This document shows, piece after piece, positions 38,407 to 47,926 of a stretch of DNA of 64,000 nucleotides; within the stretch, counting starts at the first letter, position 1; each line of letters opens with the position of its first letter. The notes below the pieces were generated by a model that had not been told where the DNA came from, did no database searches, and was given only the letters and a program-made list of their open reading frames with translations. Source of the stretch: Lachnospiraceae bacterium (GTDB taxonomy: Bacteria > Bacillota > Clostridia > Lachnospirales > Lachnospiraceae). The DNA lies in contig SVEF01000009.1 in NCBI GenBank assembly GCA_015057585.1, forward strand, positions 60,933-124,932, read 5' to 3'. Position numbers and translations under genes: made by a program.

Positions 38407-39852
38407 TCACTCTTTTCCTGCTCCGTCAATTTGCAAACATTTCCGCAAACATTCCGTCACCCTGGCAGGATTCGCCTTGCCGCCGAGGCGCTTCATCATC
38501 TGCCCCACCAAAAAGCCCAGCGCCTTTTCCTTCCCGGCACGATAATCCTCCACGGATTTTTTACACTCCTTCAGTACCAGCCATGCCGTTTCTTCCAAAA
38601 TATCCGCGCTTTCTTCCATAAACAGGCCGTTCGCTCTGATGTAGGTCTCCGGGTCAACCCTTTCCAAAAAGACCTTTTCGTAAACCTCCTTGGCAATTGT
38701 CCGGTTGATTTTCCCTTCCTTTATGTAAAAAATCAAGGTAGCCAGCGCTTCCGGAGCCACTGACAAATCCTCCGCATCCTGTCCCTGCTCTCTAAGAAGC
38801 CGCTGCGTTTCCGTCATCAGCCAGTTCGACACTTCCTTTGGCTCCTTGCATATCGCTGTTGTCTCTTCAAACAACGTTGCCAGTTGTACCGAAGATGTCA
38901 AAATCACGGCATCGTACCCGGAAAGTCCGTACTCTGCCTTGTAACGCTCTATTTTTTCTTCCCGGAATTCCGGGCGCTTTTTTGCCACTTTCTCTAACAG
39001 CTCCCGGTCGACAATAAGCGGCGGCAAATCCGGGTCCGGGAAATACCGGTACTCCCCTGCCGTCTCCTTTTTTCGCATGGCAACCGACGTATTTTCCTGT
39101 TCCAGCCATCGTCTGGTTTCCTGCACAATCGCTCCGCCGGCCTCCAATACAGCAATCTGTCGCTTTTCCTCCTGCTCGATTGCCAGCAGCACGCTACGGA
39201 AGGAATTCAGATTCTTCATCTCGGTGCGCACACCCAAAGCAGAACTACCGCACTCCCGTACCGACAGATTCACATCCACCCGAAGCGACCCCTCCTGCAT
39301 TCTGCAGTCCGAGGCCCCGAGATACTGGATGCGCAGACGAAGCTTTTCCAGGAAGGCAATGACCTCCTCCCCTGTAGAAAAATCCGGTTCCGTCACAATT
39401 TCCACCAACGGAATCCCGCTCCGGTTATAGTCAATCCGGGTCTGTCCATCCTCATGCACCAGTTTTCCCGCATCCTCCTCCATATGCATCTGGCGGATGC
39501 GGATTTTCTTTTCTCCCGACTCCGTTTCTATGGAAACACTGCCGTTTGTCGCAATCGGCAGGTACCATTGGGTAATCTGGTAATTCTGCGGGTTGTCGGG
39601 ATAAAAATAATTTTTCCGGTCAAACCGGCTCACGCGTGCAATATCACATCCCAGTGCCAGACCGATGGCAACTGCCAGCTCTGTTGCGTGACGGTTTACT
39701 ACCGGCAGGGCTCCGGGATATCCGAGGCAAACCGGGCAAACCTGTGTATTCGCCGTTCCGCCAAACGCTGCCCTGCAGCCGCAAAACAGCTTTGACGCCG
39801 TCTTCAATTCCACATGGACCTCCAGGCCCATCCTTGCCTCATACTGCTTCAT
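38407..39852 (-). CDS. gatB: Aspartyl/glutamyl-tRNA amidotransferase subunit B
   Basis: Phosphorylates and, with GatA ammonia, amidates mischarged Glu-tRNAGln or Asp-tRNAAsn. The protein opens with YEARMGLEVHVEL, has the 'CP(V)CLGYPGALPVVN' Cys segment, MHMEEDAGKLVHE and YFPDPDLPP, and a C-terminal helical YqeY-like domain ending LGGKANP. 481 aa is the standard length. It overlaps gatA by 4 nt (ATGA). Operon order is dapF, LTA-synthase-like, gatC, gatA, gatB. Confidence 0.96.
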   Translation of the reverse strand: MKQYEARMGLEVHVELKTASKLFCGCRAAFGGTANTQVCPVCLGYPGALPVVNRHATELAVAIGLALGCDIARVSRFDRKNYFYPDNPQNYQITQWYLPIATNGSVSIETESGEKKIRIRQMHMEEDAGKLVHEDGQTRIDYNRSGIPLVEIVTEPDFSTGEEVIAFLEKLRLRIQYLGASDCRMQEGSLRVDVNLSVRECGSSALGVRTEMKNLNSFRSVLLAIEQEEKRQIAVLEAGGAIVQETRRWLEQENTSVAMRKKETAGEYRYFPDPDLPPLIVDRELLEKVAKKRPEFREEKIERYKAEYGLSGYDAVILTSSVQLATLFEETTAICKEPKEVSNWLMTETQRLLREQGQDAEDLSVAPEALATLIFYIKEGKINRTIAKEVYEKVFLERVDPETYIRANGLFMEESADILEETAWLVLKECKKSVEDYRAGKEKALGFLVGQMMKRLGGKANPARVTECLRKCLQIDGAGKE

Positions 39853-41300
39853 TTTTGCATCCTTTCTCCCGCCTGCTCTAACACATACGCTGCCCGAAAC
39901 AGCTCCTTTTCACAAAAACGGTCCGCCATCAGCTGAATACCAATCGGATGCTGCTTTTTGTCTCTGCCGAACGGCACACTGATTGCCGGAATTCCGGTCA
40001 GATTGGCTGGAACCGTAAAAATATCCTCCAGATATTTCTGTAACAATGTTTTAGTTTCTCCCAGTTTTGGTGCGGTAGCCGGTGCCACCGGTGCCAAAAT
40101 ATACTGATAGGTTGCAAACAACTCCTCAAACCGTCTTTTTAATACTTCCTTAGTCTTTAACGCTCTAAGATAATAGTTCTCGTAGTTTTCTCCGTGAAGG
40201 ACCTGTGTTCCCAAGAGAATTCTCCGTTTCACCTCTGCGCCAAAGCCCTCCGCACGACTTCGTGCCACCAACTCCTGCACCGACCCGTAGTCTCCGGTCC
40301 GGTGTCCGTAGCGGATACCGTCATACCGAGCAAGGTTGGAGCTTGCCTCCGCGGACGCAATGCAGTAATACATCGGAACCAGCTGTTCTGTCATTCCAAG
40401 CTCGGTTTCCGTCACAGTAGCTCCTGCCGCCTCCAAAGCCGCTGCCGCTGCCAGAAGTGCCTGCTTTACATCCTCGTGGATTCCTTCGGCAAGATATTCC
40501 TTCGGAAGTGCAACCCTGCAGCCTGCGATTCCGTCCTTAAGTCCTGCTAAAAAGTCATAATCCTCCCTTGCAACCGAGGTCGCATCCTTCTCGTCCTTTC
40601 CTGCAATGACCGATAACACCGCTGCACAATCCTCAACCGTATTGGTCAACGGTCCAATCTGATCCAGAGAAGAAGCATACGCCACCATTCCATAGCGTGA
40701 AACGGTACCGTACGTTGGCTTTAAACCAACTACACCGCAATGTGCTGCCGGCTGTCTTACCGAGCCTCCGGTTTCAGAGCCCAGGGCAAATACACACTCT
40801 CCTGCCGCCACTGCCGCTGCAGAGCCCCCCGAAGAGCCTCCCGGTACACAGCCCGGTGCCGCCGGATTCCCGGTCTCTCCAAAGAAGGAGGTTTCCGTCG
40901 TGTTTCCCATACTGAATTCATCCATGTTGGTCTTTCCGATGATAAGTGCTCCCGCCTCAGAAAGCCGTCGGACTGCCTCTGCCGTATAGGGCGCCACAAA
41001 CGACTCTAGCATCCTTGATGCACAGGTCATCCTCATGCCCTCCGCACAAAGATTGTCCTTCAGCGCCACCGGCACTCCGGCAATCGGCGACTCAGAAAAC
41101 TCCCCGTTGTCGATTCTTTGCTGCAGCCTTTCTGCCTCTGCAAGCAGAACCGCCTTTTCCTTCACTGTAATATAACAATGATAGTTCTTTTCGTTTTTCT
41201 CTATTCTTTCGTACACAAGCTCTGCCGCTTCTCTTACCGTCATCTCTCCGGCTTTGATTCGCCTTGACCATTCCGTCGCCGACCATGTTCCATGACTCAT
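39849..41300 (-). CDS. gatA: Aspartyl/glutamyl-tRNA amidotransferase subunit A
   Basis: Glutamine amidase that supplies ammonia to GatB. The amidase signature is complete: VALKDNL (Lys ~78), GGSSGGSAAAVAAG (Ser ~153) and TGGSVRQPA (Ser ~177). 483 aa. It starts 15 bp after gatC and overlaps gatB by 4 nt, which suits the heterotrimer. Confidence 0.96.
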   Translation of the reverse strand: MSHGTWSATEWSRRIKAGEMTVREAAELVYERIEKNEKNYHCYITVKEKAVLLAEAERLQQRIDNGEFSESPIAGVPVALKDNLCAEGMRMTCASRMLESFVAPYTAEAVRRLSEAGALIIGKTNMDEFSMGNTTETSFFGETGNPAAPGCVPGGSSGGSAAAVAAGECVFALGSETGGSVRQPAAHCGVVGLKPTYGTVSRYGMVAYASSLDQIGPLTNTVEDCAAVLSVIAGKDEKDATSVAREDYDFLAGLKDGIAGCRVALPKEYLAEGIHEDVKQALLAAAAALEAAGATVTETELGMTEQLVPMYYCIASAEASSNLARYDGIRYGHRTGDYGSVQELVARSRAEGFGAEVKRRILLGTQVLHGENYENYYLRALKTKEVLKRRFEELFATYQYILAPVAPATAPKLGETKTLLQKYLEDIFTVPANLTGIPAISVPFGRDKKQHPIGIQLMADRFCEKELFRAAYVLEQAGERMQK

Positions 41301-41315
41301 ACCTTCCGCTTCTCC

Positions 41316-41579
41316 TTACCTTCTTGTATCCGGCACGATAAATTCCTGCACGCCCTGTGGCTTTTCTGTCACAACATCCTCGCGGAGCTTCCCGCACACC
41401 GGGAACAAATGCACTGCCGGCTCTATCCCTTCGACGTTCACCTTTTCCAGCACCGCAAAATTTTCGAGTAACCCCTCCACGGTTTCTTTTGCGGCCTCCA
41501 GTTCTTCATCGGTCAGGTATACTGCTGCCAGCCTGCTTGTGTATCTCATTTCTTCTGTCGAAATACGGTTCATACTCAC
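41316..41579 (-). CDS. gatC: Aspartyl/glutamyl-tRNA amidotransferase subunit C
   Basis: A small 87-aa subunit that binds GatA-GatB. RYTSRLAAVYLTDEELE..., then LENFAVLEKVNVEGIEPAVH, is the usual pattern; the C-terminus VQEFIVPDTRR matches the 'f.vP.v' end. First of the gat genes and 6 bp after the LTA-synthase-like gene. Confidence 0.93.
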   Translation of the reverse strand: MSMNRISTEEMRYTSRLAAVYLTDEELEAAKETVEGLLENFAVLEKVNVEGIEPAVHLFPVCGKLREDVVTEKPQGVQEFIVPDTRR

Positions 41580-41585
41580 TCACTT

Positions 41586-43745
41586 TCATTCCTTTGGTAA
41601 ATACTTGTAATAATCCAGGTCAATAATTCCCTTGGAAATCGCAAAGCGGTTCTTTACAATCTGCTTTATCGCAGCAAGGTACCCTTCCGGTAACGGCTCC
41701 TCCTTTAGGTACGTCACCTCTCCGGTAGCCCCGTTATACATCACACGGTCGGTAATAAACGTCTTTTTATCCTTAAACATAACAAGACCTTCTGCCGTGG
41801 ATAAGATATCCTTTCCCATATAAAGCCGGGAATCATACTCCAAACCGAATAAATTGGACAACGTCGGAACAATGTCGATTGCCGAGCAATATTTCTCCAC
41901 CTCTACCGGCTCCGTCATGGAAGGCGACCAGATAATCAGACTGCTCTTGTACAGTTCAAAGGTCTCTTCTACCTCATGTCCCAAAAGTTCATTAATTGCC
42001 TGATAATCGCCCCTGTCTTCATGGAGTCCGTACGGATAATGGTCCGTCGCTATCACAATTACGGTACGCTCCGCCACTCCGGCTGCCTCTAACTGCTCCA
42101 AAAGATACGCCATGGCAAGCTCCAGTTCATAATTGCAGGCCAGATATGCCTTTGCCTGCTCTGTCTCATACGGCAAATCCTTCACCAGATTCCAGTGGGC
42201 ATTGGCCATGGAATTGTCATACCGCCCATAGGACGCGTGTCCGCTTACCGTCATATAATATGCATGGAACGGCTCCTGCCCGATATATTCGGACACCGTC
42301 TTCTGCATCATCTCTAAATCTGATTCCGGCCACGGATACTTCCCATTTGACCTGGTAGACATGCCGATTCCGGCTCTTCCCTTATAAATATACCCCATAT
42401 TCGGGTGGATTTTATCCCTGTCGTAATAGGAATCCTTGTGATTATGGTAGGCGTATGTGCAATACCCAAGAGAGCCGAATACATGTCCGAAACAAAACCG
42501 CATATCATGCCCAATCATTCTTCGCAGACTATATGTGCCATCCGGCAAGAGTCCCGTGCAATTCACAAACTCACCGTCGATTGTACTCGTTCGCCAGATC
42601 GGAGCATAATAATTCTGAAATACAAAGCCCTCCGATGCCATTTTGCAAAGCGTCGGTGTCAATTCCTCGTGCATGGCATATGGTGCAAAGGCTTCTGCTG
42701 TAATCATAATCAGATTATACCCTTCAAACATGCCGGTATATGCATTCTTCAACGTATATTCTTCCGTTGCAAAATACCGGTGCAGTTTTTGAATCTCTTT
42801 ATTGCTTTCTGCCGCTGCCAATGCCTCAAAATCAATCGGTAATACATTCGGCGACGTATCCACCGGTGTCGGTGTCGGCGTAAATGTCGGAGTTGGCGTA
42901 AACGTAGGTGTCGGCGTAACCGTTACCTGCGGAGCCAAAGTCTCCTGTGGAGCCAAAGTCTCCTGTGTAGCCTTGGTAGGCGTCGGAATTTCCGTAGGCA
43001 CAGGCGATGCTGTAGGCGTCGGAGAGACTGTCGGCACAGGTGACATCGTTACTGTCGGCCGCTCCACCACCACGATATCATCGAGTCCGCTGTTTCCCTC
43101 TGTCGGAAGCAGCAGTTCCCCGATGTCCTTCCGGGCCACGACAAATACGCCCAGCTTTTCTCCGCCGTTTTCTTCATCCCATTCCTCATGGTACATCGCA
43201 TAAACACTGAATTCATCCTTGCCGCCTGCATAGAGCACCGGCACATAAAATAAGGTAATCAAAAGCCAGACACTGAACCCCGCAACATGAAGATAGGCAG
43301 GCCGCTCCTGCCGTCTCCCTTTCTTTCCGTCCAACATCCAATAGGTCACACAGGTGCATATAAGAAACAGCACCATAATGACAATGCTGCCCAAGTCCGC
43401 CCGTATGGCAGCTAAAATCTGGTCCTTAAACTGCAGGGCATCCAACCCGACCGCACCAAACGAAGCAAAGGAAAAATACACATGAAATACCCGGTAATAT
43501 ACCAGTTGGACACCAAAATAAATGCATACGGCTCCCTGCAGCATACAAAACAGCACCTTGCGGACAAGTCCCCTAAAGCATCCGGTACACAACCAGACGG
43601 CACCGCCCGCAATGACAGCCGCATACAGCTTATACCAAATCCACGACCAGGCTTCCGGATAGTTTACACTCTGAAAAATCAATTCGCATAGCACGGGAAG
43701 CAGTAGACAGAGCAAAGCCTTCCCTATTTCTTTGTACTGCTTCAT
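41586..43745 (-). CDS. LTA-synthase/phosphoglycerol-transferase-like membrane sulfatase-fold protein
   Basis: Five likely N-terminal membrane spans (~10-160), a Thr-Pro linker (~215-290) with a tandem PQETLA unit, then an alkaline-phosphatase-superfamily domain. Domain traits include NLIMITAEAFAPYA, a Thr in RTSTIDGEF as the probable nucleophile, SGHASYGRYDN and IVIATDHYPYG. These fit LtaS-type enzymes that move glycerophosphate outside the cell; whether it makes teichoic acid is inferred. The ATG at 43745 is chosen: GGAG is 10 bases upstream and it overlaps the dapF stop (TAATG); the ATG at 43754 is too close to the ribosome site. Confidence 0.85.
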   Translation of the reverse strand: MKQYKEIGKALLCLLLPVLCELIFQSVNYPEAWSWIWYKLYAAVIAGGAVWLCTGCFRGLVRKVLFCMLQGAVCIYFGVQLVYYRVFHVYFSFASFGAVGLDALQFKDQILAAIRADLGSIVIMVLFLICTCVTYWMLDGKKGRRQERPAYLHVAGFSVWLLITLFYVPVLYAGGKDEFSVYAMYHEEWDEENGGEKLGVFVVARKDIGELLLPTEGNSGLDDIVVVERPTVTMSPVPTVSPTPTASPVPTEIPTPTKATQETLAPQETLAPQVTVTPTPTFTPTPTFTPTPTPVDTSPNVLPIDFEALAAAESNKEIQKLHRYFATEEYTLKNAYTGMFEGYNLIMITAEAFAPYAMHEELTPTLCKMASEGFVFQNYYAPIWRTSTIDGEFVNCTGLLPDGTYSLRRMIGHDMRFCFGHVFGSLGYCTYAYHNHKDSYYDRDKIHPNMGYIYKGRAGIGMSTRSNGKYPWPESDLEMMQKTVSEYIGQEPFHAYYMTVSGHASYGRYDNSMANAHWNLVKDLPYETEQAKAYLACNYELELAMAYLLEQLEAAGVAERTVIVIATDHYPYGLHEDRGDYQAINELLGHEVEETFELYKSSLIIWSPSMTEPVEVEKYCSAIDIVPTLSNLFGLEYDSRLYMGKDILSTAEGLVMFKDKKTFITDRVMYNGATGEVTYLKEEPLPEGYLAAIKQIVKNRFAISKGIIDLDYYKYLPKE

Positions 43746-44575
43746 TACAACCATTCTCCTTCGTAAACCGTCACTGCCGGTCCTGTCATAAAAATATGTC
43801 CGGTTTCCTCATCCAGACGAATCTGTAAATCACCGCCCAGCAAATGCACCAGCACCTCCTGACCGGTGTAGCCGTTTAACATTGCCGCATAAGCACTGGC
43901 ACAGGCACCGGTTCCGCAGGCAAGTGTCTCCCCGCTTCCCCGCTCCCAGACACGCATCTTTAACTCATCTTTTCCGGCAAGTTCAATAAACTCTGTATTC
44001 ACACGTTCCGGAAACATCGGGTGATGTTCAAACACCGGTCCGACCTTCTCTATTTCTATTGCAGAGACACTCTCCACAAAGGTTACCGCATGCGGGTTTC
44101 CCATAGAAACGCAGGTAATTGTATATTCGGTTCCGAGTACCCTCACCGGTTCACCGATGACCTGCTCCTTCTCAGACAACACCGGAATTTTCTTAGCCTC
44201 CAGCTCCGGTTTTCCCATGTCAACCGTTACGGTTTTCACCTTCCCGTTCTCTGTCTGCAGCTGTAAGGTCTTAATTCCTGCCAGTGTCTCCACCGTAATA
44301 CACTCCTTGTTTACAAGCCCGTAATCATACGCAAATTTTCCCACACAACGGATGCCGTTGCCACACATCTGCGACTGGGAACCATCCGCATTGTACATGA
44401 CCATGCGCACATCCGCCACCGCAGACGGACAAACCAAAATCAAACCGTCCGAGCCGATACCGAAGTTACGATTACTCACCCTCTTTGCCAGTTCCGGAGC
44501 ATTCTCTATTTTCTCTGTAAAACAATTCACATAAACATAGTCATTTCCACAGCCCTGCATCTTGGTAAACTTCAT
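43745..44575 (-). CDS. dapF: Diaminopimelate epimerase
   Basis: Converts LL- to meso-diaminopimelate for lysine and peptidoglycan. The two catalytic Cys are in GNGIRCVGKF (~76) and ACGTGACAS (~220); MQGCGNDYVYV starts the protein. 276 aa. It overlaps the downstream LTA-synthase-like gene by 1 nt and probably heads that five-gene operon. Confidence 0.97.
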   Translation of the reverse strand: MKFTKMQGCGNDYVYVNCFTEKIENAPELAKRVSNRNFGIGSDGLILVCPSAVADVRMVMYNADGSQSQMCGNGIRCVGKFAYDYGLVNKECITVETLAGIKTLQLQTENGKVKTVTVDMGKPELEAKKIPVLSEKEQVIGEPVRVLGTEYTITCVSMGNPHAVTFVESVSAIEIEKVGPVFEHHPMFPERVNTEFIELAGKDELKMRVWERGSGETLACGTGACASAYAAMLNGYTGQEVLVHLLGGDLQIRLDEETGHIFMTGPAVTVYEGEWL

Positions 44576-44624
44576 CTTTCTCTCTCCTCTTCCCGTTTTA
44601 ATTTATCTTTTATCATAACACAAA

Positions 44625-44657
44625 ACCAGCCGGAATAAAATCTTTTTTCCGGCTGGT
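44625..44657 (-). terminator. Terminator after the DUF4956 gene
   Basis: ACCAGCCGGAA (44625-44635) and TTCCGGCTGGT (44647-44657) form a perfect 11-bp stem; the minus strand then reads TTTTGTG. It separates the VTC/DUF4956 genes from dapF. Confidence 0.8.
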
Positions 44658-44667
44658 GCACCTATTC

Positions 44668-45354
44668 TTATAATTTATCCTGCTTTGGCTCCTGTTTACT
44701 TAAGATAATGGTCAGATTTCCGTTTCTCGTCCGGATTTCATCCATAAACTTCTTTTCGTTGATATCCTTCTTTAACAATACATGGTATGTCAGTTCATAT
44801 AAGGTTCCCATATTGGTTGTCTTAATCCGGCTTAAGGCTGCTTTCTTTGTGTATGCAGCAAAAATATCATCAAATGCGTCCTGATAATCCATATCCTCCG
44901 GAATCAGAATTCTCAGCTGCTTGTACTCCTTATCCAGCACCTTGGTTCCAAACAGATTGACAAGTACAATCACAACGGAAAGCACTGCGATAGCTGCCAG
45001 ACCAATCGTCAGATAGCCGAGACCGGCTGCAATACCCGCCCCCATTGCCATAAACACAAGCGAAATGTCCTTTCCGTCTCCCGGCACGCTGCGGAATCTC
45101 ACTAAAGTAAAAATACCCGCTACCGAAAACGCTCTTGCCACATTACTTCCAATCAATGTAATAACCAGACACACAACGGCCGGAAGCATCACCAGGCTCA
45201 GGAAAAAAGAAATACTTCTCTGTTCCTTCTTTGCTACCAGAAAATACACTCCGCCAACCAAAAGCCCCAGCACTACCGCCACCAGCATACAGATGATGGT
45301 TTCCTTTGCATTCAGGCTGGTGTCCACTGTCAATCCAAACATTCTCTCTATCAT
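44668..45354 (-). CDS. DUF4956 membrane protein
   Basis: About four membrane spans in residues ~20-140, then a cytoplasmic region with ILIPEDMDYQDAFDDIF and a predicted α/β tail. VRFRSVPGDGKDISLVFMAMGAGIAAGLGY is the family core. 1 bp after the VTC-domain gene, a pairing common in Clostridia. It may pass or use polyphosphate, or gate the VTC enzyme; that is inference. Confidence 0.85.
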   Translation of the reverse strand: MIERMFGLTVDTSLNAKETIICMLVAVVLGLLVGGVYFLVAKKEQRSISFFLSLVMLPAVVCLVITLIGSNVARAFSVAGIFTLVRFRSVPGDGKDISLVFMAMGAGIAAGLGYLTIGLAAIAVLSVVIVLVNLFGTKVLDKEYKQLRILIPEDMDYQDAFDDIFAAYTKKAALSRIKTTNMGTLYELTYHVLLKKDINEKKFMDEIRTRNGNLTIILSKQEPKQDKL

Positions 45355-45355
45355 T

Positions 45356-46093
45356 TTATTCTCCTATCTGCCGGGAAAACTGCTGCCCGGCAATGTATTT
45401 TTTATATTCCGTTCCGTATTTTGAAAATGAAGCCGGATAAATCCGGTAATCCGATAAAATCTCTGTCATCCAAAGAGGCATGGCATGCTCTATCTTAACC
45501 TCCATAATCCATTCATCTTCCTCTAAAAGGGAATCCCCGTAAATTCCGTAGTGAAGTCCCAAATCATAACGCCTGGTCGTAATATTCCGGTCAAATGTCA
45601 CTCTGAAATCCCGGTTTTCCTTTCCAAACATCGCACAACGGTCGTAGGATAAAAACACCTTTGGTGATAAGTCCATGCGGTGTATCATGTAATCAATCTC
45701 CTGTAATACCTGACCGTTCATAAACGGCCTGACCTCCGGCTTGTCCTTTGTCCTTAAATATTCATACGCATCCGGAAGCAGTATCTTCGTCCGCCGCTTG
45801 TTCACCAGACGATTGTATTTCTTTTTGATTTCCAGAAACACCTTGTCCTCCGGCGTCACCGTGCCATAACTTCTGAGCCGTAACTTTTCTTTATAGATAC
45901 TGCCGTCAATCGACTTACGTATCAGATAATTGTCCGGTGTGTCATAATAAATATTACAAATCGTGTAAAAATCACCGTCTTTACTGTGCTCATCCGCCTC
46001 CATAAACGAGGAAAGCGTCTCTCTCAATTTTTTATATGTATCATCCCGAATCCGGTACTTTTTTTCATACCGGTTAAATACCTCTATCGCCAT
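45356..46093 (-). CDS. VTC-domain polyphosphate polymerase-like protein
   Basis: A 245-aa tunnel-fold protein of the yeast VTC4 catalytic type that builds polyphosphate from ATP. NRYEKKYRI (basic strand), YDTPD, EKLRLRSYG, FLEIKKKYNRLVNKRRT and the late EVKIEHAMPLW Glu strand are the basic and acidic tunnel residues. ATG at 46093 is chosen after GGGGAAA; an in-frame TTG lies at 46105. Its partner DUF4956 follows at once. Confidence 0.85.
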   Translation of the reverse strand: MAIEVFNRYEKKYRIRDDTYKKLRETLSSFMEADEHSKDGDFYTICNIYYDTPDNYLIRKSIDGSIYKEKLRLRSYGTVTPEDKVFLEIKKKYNRLVNKRRTKILLPDAYEYLRTKDKPEVRPFMNGQVLQEIDYMIHRMDLSPKVFLSYDRCAMFGKENRDFRVTFDRNITTRRYDLGLHYGIYGDSLLEEDEWIMEVKIEHAMPLWMTEILSDYRIYPASFSKYGTEYKKYIAGQQFSRQIGE

Positions 46094-46200
46094 GATTTTC
46101 CCCAAACTGTTTTCATATTCATGTTACAGAAGTATTATAGCACACAAATGTGTGTAAAATGTGTTAAATTTTTTAATTTTCTGCGTTTTCTTTCACAATT

Positions 46201-46995
46201 CTATGTATGCAGAGACAATTCCTTCATCAGTGCATCCAGTTGATGATTTACCCTCTTCTCCTGCACTGATGCCACCTGTTCTGCTTCTCTTTTCCTGCGC
46301 TCCTCCACTTCCTTCTTTAGCATCACCACATCCCGTCTCACTTTACTCTCCTTTTGCCTCTTTTCCTTTTGCCTCTTCTTCTGTTCTGACCTTTTCTCCT
46401 TTGCATAGGCCGCTTCATCTGTCACATGCAGCCACGCGTCCAGCACCGGTTTGGTCTGTCTGAGTTCCTCCCTGTTCTTCCCCCAGACCTCGTACTCGTG
46501 CTCCAGACGTACCTTCAGATTATTCTCCAGATAGTCACACAGTCCTGCCTTCAGCATCTCATACTTAGCGGAAATCATACAAAATCCGTCCACCAATAGT
46601 AACATGGCGCCTGTCCATATGCCCTGAAACATCGCAGACAGCACCTGCGCGGTTTCTGCTCCCTGTGTGCACCAGTAAAGCGCATCTAAGGCCCCCAGTA
46701 AAAGGCAGGCGCTCACAAACTGCATATGCAGGCCGTTCCACACCCCGATTGGCAGGAATAAAAAACGCCGTTCTGCCAAAAAGCGCTCGACAAACCGTTC
46801 TACATTCTGTACGCCAAGCATCGCCTGATACCTTAAAATAAACTGCTCCTTCAGTTTTCTCATACCCTTGTTCTTTGTCGTTTTCATCGATTTCAGCGCC
46901 CGTATGGTAAGACGGTAGTACCCGGATAGTAAAATCCGTCCTACACATCCCACCATACAGATTCCTATTGTAAAATTACCTACTGCCTGTCCCAT
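46201..46995 (-). CDS. Membrane protein with long C-terminal coiled coil, unknown function
   Basis: Spans at ~5-25 and a hydrophobic pair at ~80-130, then a strongly charged Lys/Glu/Arg coiled coil from ~185 to the end, likely cytoplasmic. No family recognised. It stands alone: a terminator-rich gap (47081-47118) lies upstream and ~100 bp separate it from the VTC gene. Confidence 0.6.
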   Translation of the reverse strand: MGQAVGNFTIGICMVGCVGRILLSGYYRLTIRALKSMKTTKNKGMRKLKEQFILRYQAMLGVQNVERFVERFLAERRFLFLPIGVWNGLHMQFVSACLLLGALDALYWCTQGAETAQVLSAMFQGIWTGAMLLLVDGFCMISAKYEMLKAGLCDYLENNLKVRLEHEYEVWGKNREELRQTKPVLDAWLHVTDEAAYAKEKRSEQKKRQKEKRQKESKVRRDVVMLKKEVEERRKREAEQVASVQEKRVNHQLDALMKELSLHT

Positions 46996-47080
46996 AGTGT
47001 TCTCTCCTATCTGTTTTATTCCCTCTCATCATACCTTAGGAAGAACAGGATTTTTGTCAAAGAAAGGCAGCTAAAAAAAA

Positions 47081-47118
47081 AGAGAACGACAAAAGCTTAC
47101 ATCCTTTTGTCATTCTCT
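47081..47118 (-). terminator. Terminator of the ktrB-ktrA-methyltransferase operon
   Basis: A 15-bp stem with one mismatch (AGAGAACGACAAAAG with CTTTTGTCATTCTCT) followed on the minus strand by nine T. It is 23 bp past the methyltransferase stop. Confidence 0.85.
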
Positions 47119-47140
47119 CTTCGTCTCGATTTCTTTCGAC

Positions 47141-47926
47141 TTATTCCGACTTTTTTTGCTTGCGGAACGATTCATACATCAAAAGAGCCGCTGCCACTGC
47201 CGCATTCAAGGATTCTACCTGTCCTGCCATCGGAATCAACACCTTCTCTTCAGCCAGCTCCGCTGCTGCATCGGTCAGTCCGTTTGCCTCATTCCCGATT
47301 AAGATTCCGACCTTTCCGCTGTAATCTGCCTGATCAAACGTCTTTGTTCCCTTTAAGTGCGCTGCTAATAGCCGGACATTTTTTTCTTTCAATTCCTGCA
47401 ACGTCTCCAAAAAATCTTCCACATAAAGGAATGGAACCCGGTACACCGCTCCCATTGTGGAACGGATGACCTTCGGATTGTACACGTCGACCGATTCCCG
47501 GCTCAATACAATTCCGGAAACACCCGCTGCCTCCGCCGTCCGGATAATGGTCCCCAAATTCCCCGGGTCGCGCAAGTCCTCTAAAAGCACCAGTGTTCCC
47601 GCCTTTTCTACCATTTCCTCCAGTGTATACTCCGGCATTCTCACAATTGCCAGCACTCCCTGCGGCGTTACGGTCTCCGCAATGGCATCAAACACCTTGT
47701 CCGCCACGATTTCATACGGAATCTCCGGCATTCTGCCGTCCGGATAATATTCCCTCACATAATGCTCCGAAAAATAGGCCTTTACCAATCTTCCCGGTAC
47801 GGCACAGATTTCCTCAAACATCTTTCTGCCTTCTATTACAAATACCTTTTTTTCTTTCCGTTCCTTACTCTTTTTTAACAATGCCGTAATTTCTTTTACC
47901 TGTGCATTGGATGTGCTTGTAATCAT
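47141..47926 (-). CDS. SpoU/TrmH-family RNA 2'-O-methyltransferase
   Basis: A 261-aa SPOUT enzyme. N-terminal substrate-binding L30e-like part (KEITALLKKSKERKEKKVFVIEG), then LLEDLRDPGNLGTIIRTAEAAG (motif 1), GILIGNEANGL (motif 2) and IPMAGQVESLNAAVAAALLMYE (motif 3), all in order. It methylates rRNA or tRNA ribose; the exact site is not clear. TAATG overlap with ktrA couples their translation. Confidence 0.92.
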   Translation of the reverse strand: MITSTSNAQVKEITALLKKSKERKEKKVFVIEGRKMFEEICAVPGRLVKAYFSEHYVREYYPDGRMPEIPYEIVADKVFDAIAETVTPQGVLAIVRMPEYTLEEMVEKAGTLVLLEDLRDPGNLGTIIRTAEAAGVSGIVLSRESVDVYNPKVIRSTMGAVYRVPFLYVEDFLETLQELKEKNVRLLAAHLKGTKTFDQADYSGKVGILIGNEANGLTDAAAELAEEKVLIPMAGQVESLNAAVAAALLMYESFRKQKKSE

